DNA of 64,000 nucleotides from Chalara sp. BL73 (lineage: Eukaryota > Ascomycota > Leotiomycetes > Helotiales): positions 273,051 through 337,050 of the forward strand of contig CAKJVC010000095.1 in assembly GCA_918026815.1 (NCBI GenBank), in the 5' to 3' direction. Within the stretch, counting starts at the first letter, position 1. The number at the start of each line of letters is the position of its first letter. Positions 35,801 to 47,388 of this stretch are shown here, piece after piece. Below the pieces are notes generated by a model, which did not search any database, was not told the origin of the DNA, and was given only the letters and a program-made list of their open reading frames with translations. The position numbers and the translations under genes were made by a program.

Positions 35801-36692
35801 ACGTCTTCAAGCTAGAATCTGCTGCAGCGAACTCCAGAGCACGGTGTGTGGAAAATGAGTCTGGGTTTTGTGATTGAAGTACCTTGAGAAACAGATCGCG
35901 AGAAAGTGGTATGCGAGATTTCTCCACTACTAAGAGTTCTGCCCGCTCGATCATATATTTGATTGCCATGCTATTCCCAGTTGCCGCTGCCTTATGGAAA
36001 GGTGTTGTCTTTAAGTTCGTTTTGTGTTTGGTATGGAGTTCCTGGTGCTTGCATCTTTTTCTGATAGTAGTGCCTTTCCATGTAGTTGATAGCTTGGAAT
36101 CGTTGTATGGATTATCGAATGCCAGGTGAGCTGCAAGATCAATGATGATCTGAGTGATCCGAAATCCCAAGCTCTTCTCGGAATCGAGGCTCTCTTCCTC
36201 TTCCTCGCCATTTTCTCCCACAGCTATGGCAGTCTGATCAACTGTCTTGTAAAGGATCAGCCAGCGGATGCAGTCGTCCATCTCGTATGTCTTATCGTCA
36301 CCTAAAAAGGCTTTAATCTCCGATATTGTTTTCGAAAGCTGTTTCTCTCCATCTCTGACGGCAATCTTCAAAACTTCCCGGATTTCTGTATAGAAAGTCT
36401 CAGTTACCACGTTATATATGGATTTTCGGAAATTTTCTTCATTTCCACACAGTTTCTTCCATAACTCTTTAAGTCGAACTACTTGAGTCTCGCTGCTACC
36501 CAGCTTCTGTCTTGGCTCTGGTACTCTTGAGGGTAGCGCTTGGCTGTTTTTAACTGTAGGCGAAGACGTTTGGAAGCTGTTCTGTCGAAATAGTGGACCG
36601 AATGGTTCTGGAGGGCCGACACTGAGTGGCTTGAACTGCGATCTCAAGTCTACTGGCCTACTCAGATGAGCCCCGTTCGTTGGTGAAGACAT
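32899..36692 (-). CDS. Ankyrin-repeat subtilase (peptidase S8) protein
   Basis: Seven exons join in frame to about 1120 aa: 36692-35174, 35102-35097 (6 nt), 35035-34515, 34436-34407 (30 nt), 34353-34133, 34069-33592 and 33486-32899. I start at the ATG of MSSPTNGAHL; the frame extends upstream only through non-ATG codons. Ankyrin-like repeats lie at about 229-450 (TPFHKAAATGN, LLHLAVTHQNA). A region with predicted helices follows, with a short coiled coil (EINEERKRKHQELEAQQ). The C-terminal 320 residues are a subtilisin-like domain with the triad D (KVAIIDNGI, about 804), H (SDPHGTQMANL, about 887) and S (TGSSVSTAIAAG, about 1032). The usual oxyanion Asn is not obvious. No signal peptide: it should be intracellular. 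Fungal NLR-like and ankyrin proteins often carry such proteases, so a self/non-self or death role is plausible but inferred. Confidence 0.85.
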
Positions 36693-37425
36693 TTGAAAAC
36701 TCGAGATCGTGGGAGTACTGGACAATCACAAGGAGGAGTATAGTAAGTCAACACGTAGTGTTCCGAGAATCAAACCTGTCGCATTCCCAAGATCCGGTGT
36801 GGACTGGAGATGTGAGGCTCTGACAGGCCAACTTCTAGGGGGTAATAACAGCAGCTTTGAGAGAAAGCGCCAGTCGGGATATTTTTCTCCGTCCGCTTCC
36901 TATTAAGAGCCTCTTCAAAAGTGCTGAGCCCCCCCTTCTTCGAGCTCGTGTGGAAAAGGAACCCACAATGAGGCTTGCCCTTCTACGGGACTCTATTTCT
37001 TGCTGCCGAGTGTTCCAAAATTCGTATCAAATAGAGGGGAGGGCGCCTGCAGAGTTGCAGAAAGTGAAAAATTTCCGTCTTCAGCTTTCAGCTTTCACCA
37101 CTGTAGGGTCAAAGCCTCAAACCTGGTATCAGCAGTTGCATACCCACGTTACGTATGGTAGGATCCTTAGTTTACATTACTGCTTTGTCCGCAATTTCTG
37201 GAGATTTTTAGGGACCTTTTGAGCGATCTTCTCTGTGCCGAGCCCTGTCAGTTTCTGCCATCACTTCCAACGAGTCAATTAAATTCTTTCAAGCATTATT
37301 TGCATGCAATTACTAATCTGCAACCACACAATTAAGCCGTCCTTCCTTAAAGAAAAACGATATATCACACTGCATATCAGCTCGTAACAATTAGAAAAGC
37401 CCCCAATATATCAATTATCGATGGC
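36693..37425. other. Spacer between two minus-strand genes
   Basis: Presumed promoter of the ankyrin-subtilase gene and 3' flank of the 446-aa gene. No coding frame is convincing. Confidence 0.5.
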
Positions 37426-38766
37426 CTACCCCAGTCTCGCCAACTGCGCGTTGCTAGATATTAGTGCCTGCTGTAGTTGCAATATTAGGGAGTCTTGTTG
37501 AGCAAGGCGAGCCTCTATCTGTGCAGTACGTGCTTCCACCGCGATCAATCGTCCCGAGTCTGCGTCAGTTGTAGAAGCCGGATTGTACCAACCGATCAAC
37601 AGAGGCGGAAGTGCTGAGGCTGCCTGGAACATTGGTTGTGGAGGGAAAGCGAACGGAGGCAGGGTTGACTGTGGAGGTGGGGGCTGGGACTGGGGCTCAT
37701 GCGGGCTTGAGACAGCACGCGGTTCCGCGGGCGCAGTTGCAGCAGAGGCAGTCCCCGTCGAAGCCGATATCTCCGAAGCTGACTGGGCTGGAGCCGGCGA
37801 TGCTTCCTTTGGTATCTTAACCTCATAGTCTGGACCCCACTTTACGTCCAAGTCCGAGTTGATTATCCGGCTTTGCAGGATTCCAAGATTCTCTAGATCA
37901 ATAGATTTGATGATGTCTTTGCCTTCGAAATTGATCACCCGCTTTGCCCATGGGGTAACAAGAAAAGGCCTCGTCTTATTTGGGTTGGAGCCAAAGATAT
38001 TGACAACTTTTTTCTCGAATTCGTCGAAAGTGCCGACTCGCGCATCGATCTGGAATTTCACTAGGTAAGGGTCTTTTGTCGGTCTTGACAGGAGAACTGC
38101 ACCCCAGAATTCCTGTGAGATACCGGCATTATGCAGCTCGTTCTGTGTCAGTTCCCAAGAGACTCCATTTCGATTGTTGGTGATACTGCTGAGCTCGGCA
38201 TTCGAGCGCCCTTCGTCAAAAGCGGCTCGGTCAAAGGATAATTCACCTTGACTTGTCCAGCCACCAGTTAGGCTAGCGCCAGAGTAGCCGGCCGCAATGC
38301 CTGTGTTCTTAGTGTCGGTCTTCTTGTAGTTTGCGGCCGATGGGTTCCATCTTTGCTGTGTGTGAAAAGGTGCCCAAGCTTCAACCCGCGGCTCATTCTT
38401 GCCATTAGTTTTCTCCCAATTATCGTCTTCAAATGCCAAGGTAGCCTTCGCATATCCAATTTTCCTGTTTCGGTCATGCGAAGCGAGGACGAACTTGAGA
38501 ACCACTAGGGTCATCTCCTTGCCAGGTATTTTCACCTTATTCTCGTCCAAGGTAGTCTTTTCCCATCCATCAACCCAGAGAAGTCGCTCTACAGTCACAG
38601 AATAACCTGACCTTTTCGTCTCATAGATTGCGCTACCGCCTTCTTTCACCCCATAGGACTTGACTGAACCGGATGCGAGAGTTGCTTCGTGATTTTTATT
38701 GTAGTAGAGATTGAAGTCAAGAGACGCAGACTCGTCTAGAGTGTCCATATCTTCATAGTCGGCCAT
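37426..38766 (-). CDS. Unknown 446-aa protein, divergent partner of the WD40 gene
   Basis: An intronless frame starting with ATG (MADYEDMDTLDESASLDF). I do not recognise a named family. Residues 1-300 look like a folded globular domain with many aromatic residues, including FGSNPNKTRPFLVTPW and WGAVLLSRPTKDPYL. From memory, this second part resembles an unnamed domain that recurs in fungal proteins near NLR-like genes; that is weak evidence. About residues 325-390 are Pro/Ser/Ala-rich and likely disordered. The last 40 residues form a heptad-like coiled coil (IEARLAQQDSLILQLQQAL) suitable for oligomerisation. There is no signal peptide or membrane helix, so it is probably cytosolic. It is head to head with the NACHT-like/WD40 gene, separated by 448 bp. 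Confidence 0.8.
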   Translation of the reverse strand: MADYEDMDTLDESASLDFNLYYNKNHEATLASGSVKSYGVKEGGSAIYETKRSGYSVTVERLLWVDGWEKTTLDENKVKIPGKEMTLVVLKFVLASHDRNRKIGYAKATLAFEDDNWEKTNGKNEPRVEAWAPFHTQQRWNPSAANYKKTDTKNTGIAAGYSGASLTGGWTSQGELSFDRAAFDEGRSNAELSSITNNRNGVSWELTQNELHNAGISQEFWGAVLLSRPTKDPYLVKFQIDARVGTFDEFEKKVVNIFGSNPNKTRPFLVTPWAKRVINFEGKDIIKSIDLENLGILQSRIINSDLDVKWGPDYEVKIPKEASPAPAQSASEISASTGTASAATAPAEPRAVSSPHEPQSQPPPPQSTLPPFAFPPQPMFQAASALPPLLIGWYNPASTTDADSGRLIAVEARTAQIEARLAQQDSLILQLQQALISSNAQLARLG

Positions 38767-39214
38767 CTCGTCTGAGATTGCTTATCGAAGAATGTTATAT
38801 AGGAGTCTGTGCAGAATACAGTGCAAGGAAGGTTATTGTGAGTCGAGTGTGTGAATGGTAGATCTTGATAGCTGATTCTTCTTTCACTCGCGAATGTGAT
38901 AGAGGCATTTATGTATCGAATGATGTGGATTCACTGCCAAGGCATGTTTGTTTTCCGTGTTGACAGTACAGGAAACATATGCAACACTGACAGGGATCGG
39001 GAACACATCCATCTAGGCTAGGCTGCAGCCACGTTTTCCAAAAATAGGGGTGGAAGAAACAGCTCAGCACTCACGTGTTTTCCCTGGCATCACAGTCACA
39101 GAACTTTTCTGGCTCAATGATTGAAGCAACCTTATGGTCTCAGCTATTCATCTCCTCCGCTGCTACGAGTAATTGTCAGCTCACCCTCTACTCTCTCCCT
39201 TAAAACTAGCTGCA
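38767..39214. promoter_or_regulatory. Shared divergent promoter region
   Basis: These 448 bp separate the start codons of the 446-aa gene (-) and the NACHT-like/WD40 gene (+). The last 40 bp before the + start are pyrimidine-rich (CTCTACTCTCTCCCT). No clear TATA box was identified. Co-regulation is an inference from the arrangement. Confidence 0.5.
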
Positions 39215-42200
39215 ATGTCGTCGAATGGAAAGAAAAGGCATCTCTACAGACGTCTTTTACCAGGACGCACATCTGTCAGGGTAGGAAAAGAATCCAAAGG
39301 ACGTATCTCTGAAGAAGCCGCATCCCCTAAAGACGGCGATACCATAGAGTCTGTGCCTACTAGTTCCGATGTGAAGCGCATGGAACCGCAAGGTGAAGCG
39401 TTTACAGCCTCGGTCTCGAGCCAGATTGCAATTGAAGGCCAAGAATCGCAAACACCAGCCTCTGCCATTACAGAAAACTTCGACGACTCGTGCGACCCCA
39501 AGGCAACTATCACTGAGGCAGAGGAGACTGAAGTAACCCCAGCACCATCAAACGCCCCAGAGACAGAGTTGGTGAAATCATCTGTGCATGTGGCCTCAAA
39601 TCTCTGGCATGAAGCATATGATTCCCTCAAAATTGAAAATGCAGACCAACTGGATCACTACGAAAGAATCCTGACGCTGTGGCTACATAGCAGCAGTTCA
39701 AAGCTGACTCCACGCAGACGTTCATTGGGCGAGCACTTTGATAACGAAATAAATGCTTTGGACCCGGGGGTTAGGAGGGAGCAAATGAGCAAGATCGTTG
39801 ACTTGTGGTTTGAAAACTGTGGCGAGCGTGAAGACAGCGATGACGAAAGCACCGAAGATGGAAGCAACGATGCTGATATTGAACGTATCAATATCGTCCT
39901 CTCTCTACGAGAGATTATGAGATCAACAACCCGCGATATTGACGCGGTTCCCTTGTGGGTGGGCGCGTGCCTTTTAGTAGAGGTTTGTGAAAGTCCTTTG
40001 ACAATTGAGACGAAAATAATAACGAGAAGTATCAGGGCTTGTCAAGTCCCACCTTCAAGCCAGAGACAGCTATTGCGGGTATTGGCTATGTAATATCCAG
40101 AATGGCATGGTATAGTATTCTACCAAACCTTCTTGCTAGCGACGGCAGTGATGGCATTCCTGAAGGAGAAGACTTTAATAAAGAACAGCAAAATTTGCGA
40201 GCGGGTATTATTGGGCTTTTCAGAGCCATTCTAAGGTACCAAATTCGAGTCGTGTGTGCTCAAAGCGATCATCTTCGTAGGTTGGCTTCAGATAACCTCC
40301 CGGAATCTTCACTATCTGCAAATGAATTGCTGAGCGAGGCCGACATTGTGAATGCAGAGAAAGCACTCGCTTGTTTCCGTGGACAAGAGATCGAAGCTTG
40401 TATCCTTCAATTTGTCGAGGTTCTTAAAACCGAAAAGCTTGACGCAGACGGCGACAAAGATGATGTCAAAACGACGAAGGACCGACTTTTGAAAGACCTT
40501 AATGCAATTGACATGCAGACAAGCACGGCAAATTTCATGAGTCGCAATGGCAGGACACTCGAGTCCCTCTTTGAATGGGTATGTTCAACAGTTGAATACA
40601 TTGCGTTTGGCAAAGGAGATGAGCGTGTCCTCTGGGTCAGCGGTGGTGCAGGCACAGGCGCAACAATGGTTATGTTAGCAGTCATTCATGGACTCTCACA
40701 GCAGGCAGTCAAAGGCTCGAATTCACACCTTCTATCGTATTCTTTCTGCAGGAACGGAAAACACAGACCAGAAAACGCCGCAGCTGTCGTTAAAAGTCTT
40801 ATATTTCTCGTGTTGGAATACCAGCCCAACTTGGTCAATCACTTAGCCGAAAAATGCGAATCCACAGGAAGGAAACATTTTTCCGACCCGGAAGACTTCT
40901 ACGCCCTTTCCCTAGTTCTGTTCAGCATGATACAGGACCGCAATTTCAAGCCCACAATCTTTGTGATCGATGGGATTGACGAGGGCATAGTCGACTGGTC
41001 ACATACACTTCTGAATTTGATCGTCACAACCAAGAGACTATCAGACAAAGTCAAGTGGGTGATATCTATTACTTCAGAAAAGCGCGGCTCTATATCGAGT
41101 TCACTTCTCTTGCCGATATATCCGCTTATCGACCTTGATAATGGGTATGAGAAGGTTAAGACCACCTTCGATACATACTACATCCCTTCTAAAGTTGATG
41201 AACTTGCCAAAAAGGGACGATACGAGGGTCAGTTTCGAGTCGAAGTCACAGGCAAGCTCTGTCAGTTGTCATTGTGGAACTTTTTGTGGGCAGACATTGC
41301 GTGCGAAGCCATAAAACGTGATGTTCCTTGGCACGCTTTTGAAAATCTTGATCTACCAGTCTCCATTGACCCATTATACGCTCATATGAAAGGTGAGATC
41401 GAAGCTCTAGGCTCAAAACACCAGAAGGACGTAAGGTCTCACTTCAGAGTGCTTTTGGCTATGGTAGTTGCATTCAGGCCTCTTGATATCACGGAACTTG
41501 GAGAAATTGTAGACTTGCCACCTGAGATTGACCTTGAGATCCTGGTTCGAGAGAAATGTTTTGCCTTCCTTGAGCTATTTGATGAAAAGATACACTTCAC
41601 ACACCATTCAGCCAGAAAATTTATTGAGCAGGATATGAAACGTTATGTTCCGCACGCGCATTCCCGGGTAGTAGAGCGATGCTTACGTTCTCTATCAAAG
41701 CCCTGGGAGACGGTTTTGCCAGAGTCAGACGAAGAAAAGATGGGCCAAAGTTCGACAAAGTATGCTGCAGCTTATTGGATCCAACACCTCTACAACTCAG
41801 AGGGCATCGAACGCGACGATGTTAGGCGCTTTCTCGATAGATACGCGTTGAAGTGGATAGATCTCCTAGCATCAAAAGGGCAGATAGCCCAAGCCTGGGA
41901 ACTGATGCGTGGACTAGAGGCAATTTTGAAGGTATGCTTCCTTTGGTCATGGCTTTGTGTACTTCTTTGTACAGCAAAAGGGGGTGGGCGTAAACTGTCG
42001 ATGGCTAATATCTCATTCAGGTGAAATTGGAGACAGTATCCAGCAATAGCAATGCCAGTTACGTGGCCGACCAAGAATTTGTCGGGCTCATCCGCGAAAC
42101 GCATCAATTGCTTCATTTCCATTTGTTTACCGAAAGCCCAGCTGGGGTTGGGGCAAAGAACTCTCTTCTCTTTTGCCCTATTGATAGCACAACGCGGCAG

Positions 42201-44519
42201 CGACACTTGCCCAGCGAATTCCCAGAACTGGCAGTTCCACCAGTAGTAGAGCAGAACTGGAGCCGGGTGGTGCACGTTCTTCGAGGGCATAATGATTATG
42301 TCCGCGCTTGTGCTTACTCTCACGACGGCAGATTTTTAGCTTCAGCGTCCGACGACTACTCAGTTCGCATCTGGGACACAACCACAGGAAAAGCACAACA
42401 CTCTTTTCAGAACTTTGATGACTGGGTCTATCTCGTCGCCGTCTCTTCTAAAGGGGTGGTAGCTGCGTCAGACCGTAGCAAGATTACGATCTGGGAAATT
42501 GCTACGGGCAACGCGCCAAAGGAGCTCAATGGCAGGGATTTATACATGGACGACGGAGGTCGCATAACTGACATCAGCTTTTCTAGTGACGGAAACATGT
42601 TAGTTGCAGTAGGGAACACAATGGTAACAATCTGGGAGCTTCTTTCTTACTCAGTCATAGTGCAGGAAGACCCAGGCTTCGAAGATGCAAATGTTAAGCA
42701 GGCACGGTTCTCCAGCGACGGGACTCTACTGGGAATGGTGTTAAAAGATCAGGTGATGATATGGAAGCTCGAAAATGCTAGCGAAGACGAAGAAACAGCG
42801 AATGGAGACGCAAAGCCAGCAGAGGACCTAGCAGAAGGCCTAGCGAATGAGCCAGCAGAGATGAATGTAGAGGGGAATTTGGAGAACAGGTCAGTCGAGG
42901 ATGCAGATGCTGCTTTGGCAGAGAAGGAGGAAGAGGCTGCGGTGAAGGAGAAGCGGAATTCACGAAAGTTGCAAAAAGTCGGGAGCCTCGAGGTAGAGCG
43001 GGCATCAGGATTTGCCTTCTCTTCGGACTCGAAATACGTAGCCACCGGATCAATCGACCACGGTAGTGAGAACATAAACTACACAGTACAGATCTGGGAG
43101 TGGAGGACAGAAAACCCACCAATTGCACTTCGGGGACACACAGACGAGGTAAATACGGTTTCTTTCTCCGACGACGGCTCGCTCCTGGCGTCAGGGTCAG
43201 ACGACAAGACGATCAGGATTTGGGAAGCTCCATGGGACAAGGCGAAACAGCCTGCACTTGTACTGAAAGGACATTCACAAGCGATTTACGCTCTAGCGTT
43301 TGCTCCTTACGAAAGGCACCTTGCCACTTGTTCAAGTGATGGAACGCTCCGTATCTGGGACTATGATGGCTATGAGGATGAGAGATCTGAGAGTAGCAAT
43401 CACTCGGACGACGAGAAATATCGGCAAGCTCAACCACATACAAGACCCATTTGTTGTATAGCATCCTCCCACAACGGAAAGTTCACAGCTACAGCCTCTG
43501 AAGATGGCTTGATATACCTCTGGGACAGAGATTCGAATGAGGCTCCACGCAAGCTGGATCGACATGGCGGCTATATCCGATCACTTGTTTTCTCCAGCGA
43601 TTCGGAACGCCTGGTTTCAGTATCCAATGACACATCTATCTGGATCTGGGATACGGCTGACAAGCTTGATCCTCGTCCACTCTTAGGTCATACTGACTGG
43701 GTACGCGCTGTTGTATTTTCACACCACAGGAGACTAGTGATATCAGGATCTGATGATTGGAGAGTCCGCGTTTGGGATATTACACGCCCGAACGTTGGGG
43801 AGGAGAAGAAGACGAATACCGATGAGGTGACGGTGGTGGAGGAGAAACAAGAGGAAGAAAAAGAGAAAAATCTGGACGGTATACGAGTGTTGCGGGGTCA
43901 CTCGGACTTCGTCACTTCAGTTGCATGTTCCGAAGATGAAAAATTGGTAGCGGCCGGTGGGGATGACGGTAAAATCTTGCTCTGGGAGCTCTCAAACGAC
44001 CAATCGGGTGTCTTTTTCCCATTCAAGACCATGAACTGCAAGAGCCGAAACACAGTGCGCGCCGTCGTATTTGCACATGGTACGAGCAGGCTTATCGCCT
44101 CTTCCTACGAGAAACTAAGCATTTGGAACACTGAGACTTCTAACCTCATTCAGGAAATCAACATGGAAAGGTCATTCTACACATTGCAAATATATCCTGA
44201 GTATCCACAGTACTTGATCACAGAGGCGGGCCCTGTATACATCAAAGACCCGAACCAGCTACCTACGAGCACGAAGGCGACAGATTGGTGCCCTTACAGT
44301 GTTACTTCTAGCTCCTCTGGAAGCTGGATTACTTGGTATGAGAAACCGGTGATATTCCTACCGGAGCAGTACTGCCCCGCGTCAGACTCTGCAACAGTCC
44401 GAGTTCAGAATAACAATGTTGTGATAGGGTGTGAGTCGGGCCGGGTTTTGTTCTTTAGGTTCAAGGAGGTTGTAGACTTTGGCGATGGCTTAGGAGATCT
44501 GGCGAAAAATGTAGCATAA
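39215..44519 (+). CDS. NACHT-like WD40 protein (NLR-type) with altered P-loop
   Basis: Exons 39215-39982, 40060-41931 and 42021-44519 give about 1712 aa; all introns are phase 0. Residues 1-256 are low complexity followed by [17 protein letters not shown], which resembles the N-terminal segment of fungal NWD proteins. The NTPase starts with [19 protein letters not shown]. The expected Walker A GxxGxGKT is intact except that Lys is replaced by Ala (codon GCA). Walker B appears as [11 protein letters not shown]. About 12 WD40 blades follow from about residue 960, for example [17 protein letters not shown], interrupted by two Glu-rich inserts (near 42770-42960 and 43795-43875). NWD proteins control incompatibility and death reactions in fungi. 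Losing the lysine should weaken nucleotide binding, so the protein may act as a regulator or decoy, which is inference. The frame is otherwise intact, so it is not simply decayed. Confidence 0.9.
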
Positions 44520-45242
44520 TTAGAAAGCTTGCTTTCTTACTAAAGTGATGACCCAGTGCGGGTGTGCACGTGATACCTAACTAAGAGAGGGCTCTGGGGG
44601 CAGAATTGGAATCATGTGACTTAAAAAACACTTTCACGTGATAGTGCTTTTTCACGGGCCATTTACGGGTCGGTGCGTTGCTGAAAAGGCTGAGCGCAGC
44701 GAAATAAAGGCGCTCGTTAGGTGTAACAATCGAAAATAGAAAGTTTGCTTTTTAATTCTATAAATTATCACGTATTTATATAGGGGCCAGCCTCCAAACC
44801 TTTATTTTTCGCTGCGCTTAAAAGACTTTACAGTTTGCATTCGGTTTGTAACTATTTAAAAACTACGTTACAAGTTTGAAAACTAAAAAATATTACTATT
44901 TTTATTTAGTTTACTAGCTTTTTTCGTATATAACTCTGCTAGTTAAATATAGCGCTTCGAGATTTTTTTGTAGTGTTTTGCAATTTAATGTATACGTTTT
45001 ATACAAAAACAACAAAAAACTCGAATTTAATTTGTAATTTCAGTTTACAAATAAAAATTATTGTCACGTCGCGTGCTCCCAAGCACACGTGATCCATATT
45101 AGGCGAGCTCCCCGAGCTCCTCGTGTATATATAGCCTGCTCTCCCCGAGCCCCTTTTTCCTTTTTTAGCTATAGATTTTTGTATAGTACCACAGCTGCTT
45201 TTTGTATTTGTAAATCTACAGCTCGTACTGTGACATTATTTA
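44520..45242. other. AT-rich repeat DNA left of the LTR element
   Basis: GC content collapses soon after the NACHT-like/WD40 gene. No gene is visible. 45119-45236 is a copy of the transposon-promoter fragment at 20699-20814. The AT-rich DNA continues after the LTR element, so that element inserted into older decayed DNA. Confidence 0.6.
45119..45236 (+). repeat. Dispersed transposon-promoter fragment, copy B
   Basis: Similar to the minus-strand 20699-20814 over about 118 bp, sharing CTCGTGTATATATAGC and CAGCTCGT. It ends six bases before the 5' LTR, so it probably belongs to the element that was interrupted. Confidence 0.6.
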
Positions 45243-45418
45243 TGTTGAAAAGGGTGGGTGCGGAAGCGTAGGAATTACAGGTGTATATTGTGAGGTTGTA
45301 TGCTACGCGTTCTATATACAGAGTTTTCCATGCCAAGCCAACCACGTGACGGAACGTCACGTGCTTGATCACATATACATGACACTTCCTTGAACCTCTA
45401 AAATAGAGATTCTTAACA
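45243..45418 (+). repeat. 5' LTR
   Basis: 176 bp, TG...CA. It contains the dyad CACGTGACGGAACGTCACGTG near 45345-45363. It differs from the 3' LTR by one transition. Confidence 0.88.
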
Positions 45419-45864
45419 CTCTCCCTGAAGGGTTATGTATATAAGTAGCTGGCATATAGATATATAGCCTTGCTTGACCCTTGACCAAATAATACTAATT
45501 TTCTTGAACTACGTCAAAAAGTTCCAATACAAAAACAGCTTGTTTAGTCGATTGTAGATTTGTAACGGTTTATAATAGTACGTAGACCGAAAAGCTTAGC
45601 TTGCAGACCTGTAGCAACCGTCGCAATAGTCTACAGCTCGAAAGCTTGACTTATAGACTTATAGCTGAGATTCGTAACAGTCCGTAATAATTGGCCAACT
45701 TGGAGTAACCCCAACTAGGTCAATTTTTTGGCTGTAACGGTCCGTACGAAGCTTCGACCTTTTGTAAAGAAAACATAGCGTGCAAGTACAGGCCCGTATT
45801 TGCTTTTATAGCTTTCTATTTTTGTATTGGCTCTTTTTTGCCAAGCTTCCTTTTCTGGCTCTTT

Positions 45865-47010
45865 CTGATCACGAGCGGCGAGCTTTTTCGTCTTTTTTTA
45901 GAAGGAACTTTTTTACAGAAAGTTCTTTTGTAGAAAGGCGAGTCTGCCTGGCTCTCTTTAATCGGAGGCGAGCTTTTCTATTTTTTTCTAGAAAGAACTC
46001 TTTTACAGGAGGACGAGCCTGCTTAGCTTTCTCTGATCGGAAGCGAGCTCTTTTATTTTTTTCTAGAAAGAACTCCTTTACAGAAGGTTCTTTTACAGAA
46101 AGACGAGCCTGCTTAGTTTTTCCTGATCGGAAGCGAGCTCTTTTATTTTTTTTTAGAGGGAACTCTTTTACAAAAGGTTCTTTTACAGAAGGACGAGCCT
46201 GTTTAGCTTTCTCTGATCGGAGGCGAACTTTTTTATTTCCTCCTAGAAAGAACTTCTTTACAAGAAGTTTTTTTACAGAAGGACGAGCTTGCTTGGCTTT
46301 TTTTTGTTGGAGGCGAGCTTTTCTATTTCTTTTTAGAGAGAACTTTTTTACAGAAAGTTCCTTTACAGGAGGACGAGCCTGCCTGGCTTTCTTTTGTTGG
46401 AGGCGAGCTTCTTCATTTCCTTTTAGAAAGAACTCTTTTACAGGAAGTTCTTTTACAGAAGGACGAGCCTGCTTGGCTTTTCCTGATCGGAGGCGAGCTC
46501 TTTTATCTCTTTTTAGAGAAAACTTTTTTATAGGAGGTTCTTCTACAGAAGAACGAGCCTGCCTGGCTTTCTTTTGTTGGAGGCGAGCTTTTTCATTTCC
46601 TTTAAAAGAGAACTCTTTTACCGGAGGACGAGTTTTCCCGGTTTTCTTTGATCGAAGGCGAGCTCTTTTATTTCTTTCTAGAAGGAACTCTTTTACAGGA
46701 GGTTCCTTTACAGAAAGACGAGCCTGCTTGGCTTTTCTTGATCGGAGGCGAGCTTTTTTATTTCTTTTTAGAAGGAACTCTTTTACAGGAGGTTCTTCTA
46801 CAGAAAAACGAGCCTGCTTGGCTTTTTCTTGTTGGAGGCGAGCTTCTTTATTTCTTTCTAGAAAGAACTCCTTTACAGAAGGTTTCTTTACAGAAAGACG
46901 AGCCTGCTTGGCTCTTTCTGATCGGAGGCGAGCTTTTTTATTTTTTTCTAAAAGGAATTCTTTTACAGGAAGTTCCTTTACAGAAGGACGAGCTTGCCGG
47001 GCTTTTCTTG
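45865..47010 (+). repeat. 13-unit tandem array, about 90 bp per unit
   Basis: Units of about 90 bp (some 72-75 bp) encode variants of a 30-residue block around RACLAFSDRRRAFLF and FFSRKNSFTEG. About 13 units stay open in one frame (45780-47129, 449 codons). Whether it is translated is unknown: unit lengths divisible by three keep the frame open automatically if one unit is open. Confidence 0.85.
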
Positions 47011-47043
47011 CTTTTTCTGGCGGAGCAAAGGATCACTTTCTCA

Positions 47044-47388
47044 GCGGGCCTTATTTTTTAGCACAGAGGATTAGGAACGCTCTTTCTGTGAGACAGGAGA
47101 TCGCTTCTCTAGCGGGACTTATTCTTTAGCACAGAGGATCAGGAACGCTCTTTTTGGCGAGGCAGGAGATCGCTTCTCCAGCGGGACTTATCTTCTAGCA
47201 CAAAGGATCAGGAACGCTCTCCCTGCGAGACAGGAGATCGCTCCCCCAGCGGGCCTTATCCTCTAGTACAGAGGATCAGGAACGCTTTCTCTGGCGAGGC
47301 AGGAGATCGCTCCCCCAGCGGGACTTATTTTTTAGCACAGAGGATTAGGAACGCTCTTCTTGCGAAACAGGAGATCGCTTCCTTAAAG
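47044..47388 (+). repeat. Five-unit tandem array, about 68 bp per unit
   Basis: Five copies of a unit containing GCACAGAGGATCAGGAACGC and GACAGGAGATCGCT. Sequence identity is high. This array is unrelated to the adjacent 90-bp array. Confidence 0.85.

Noticed and set aside
42749..43128. Minus-strand frames opposite the WD40 gene
   Set aside because: They are antisense to the acidic insert and WD40 repeats of an intact plus-strand gene.
45780..47129. 449-codon repetitive protein as a host gene or effector
   Set aside because: It lies wholly inside an LTR element and is made of tandem units; kept only as a repeat and a finding.
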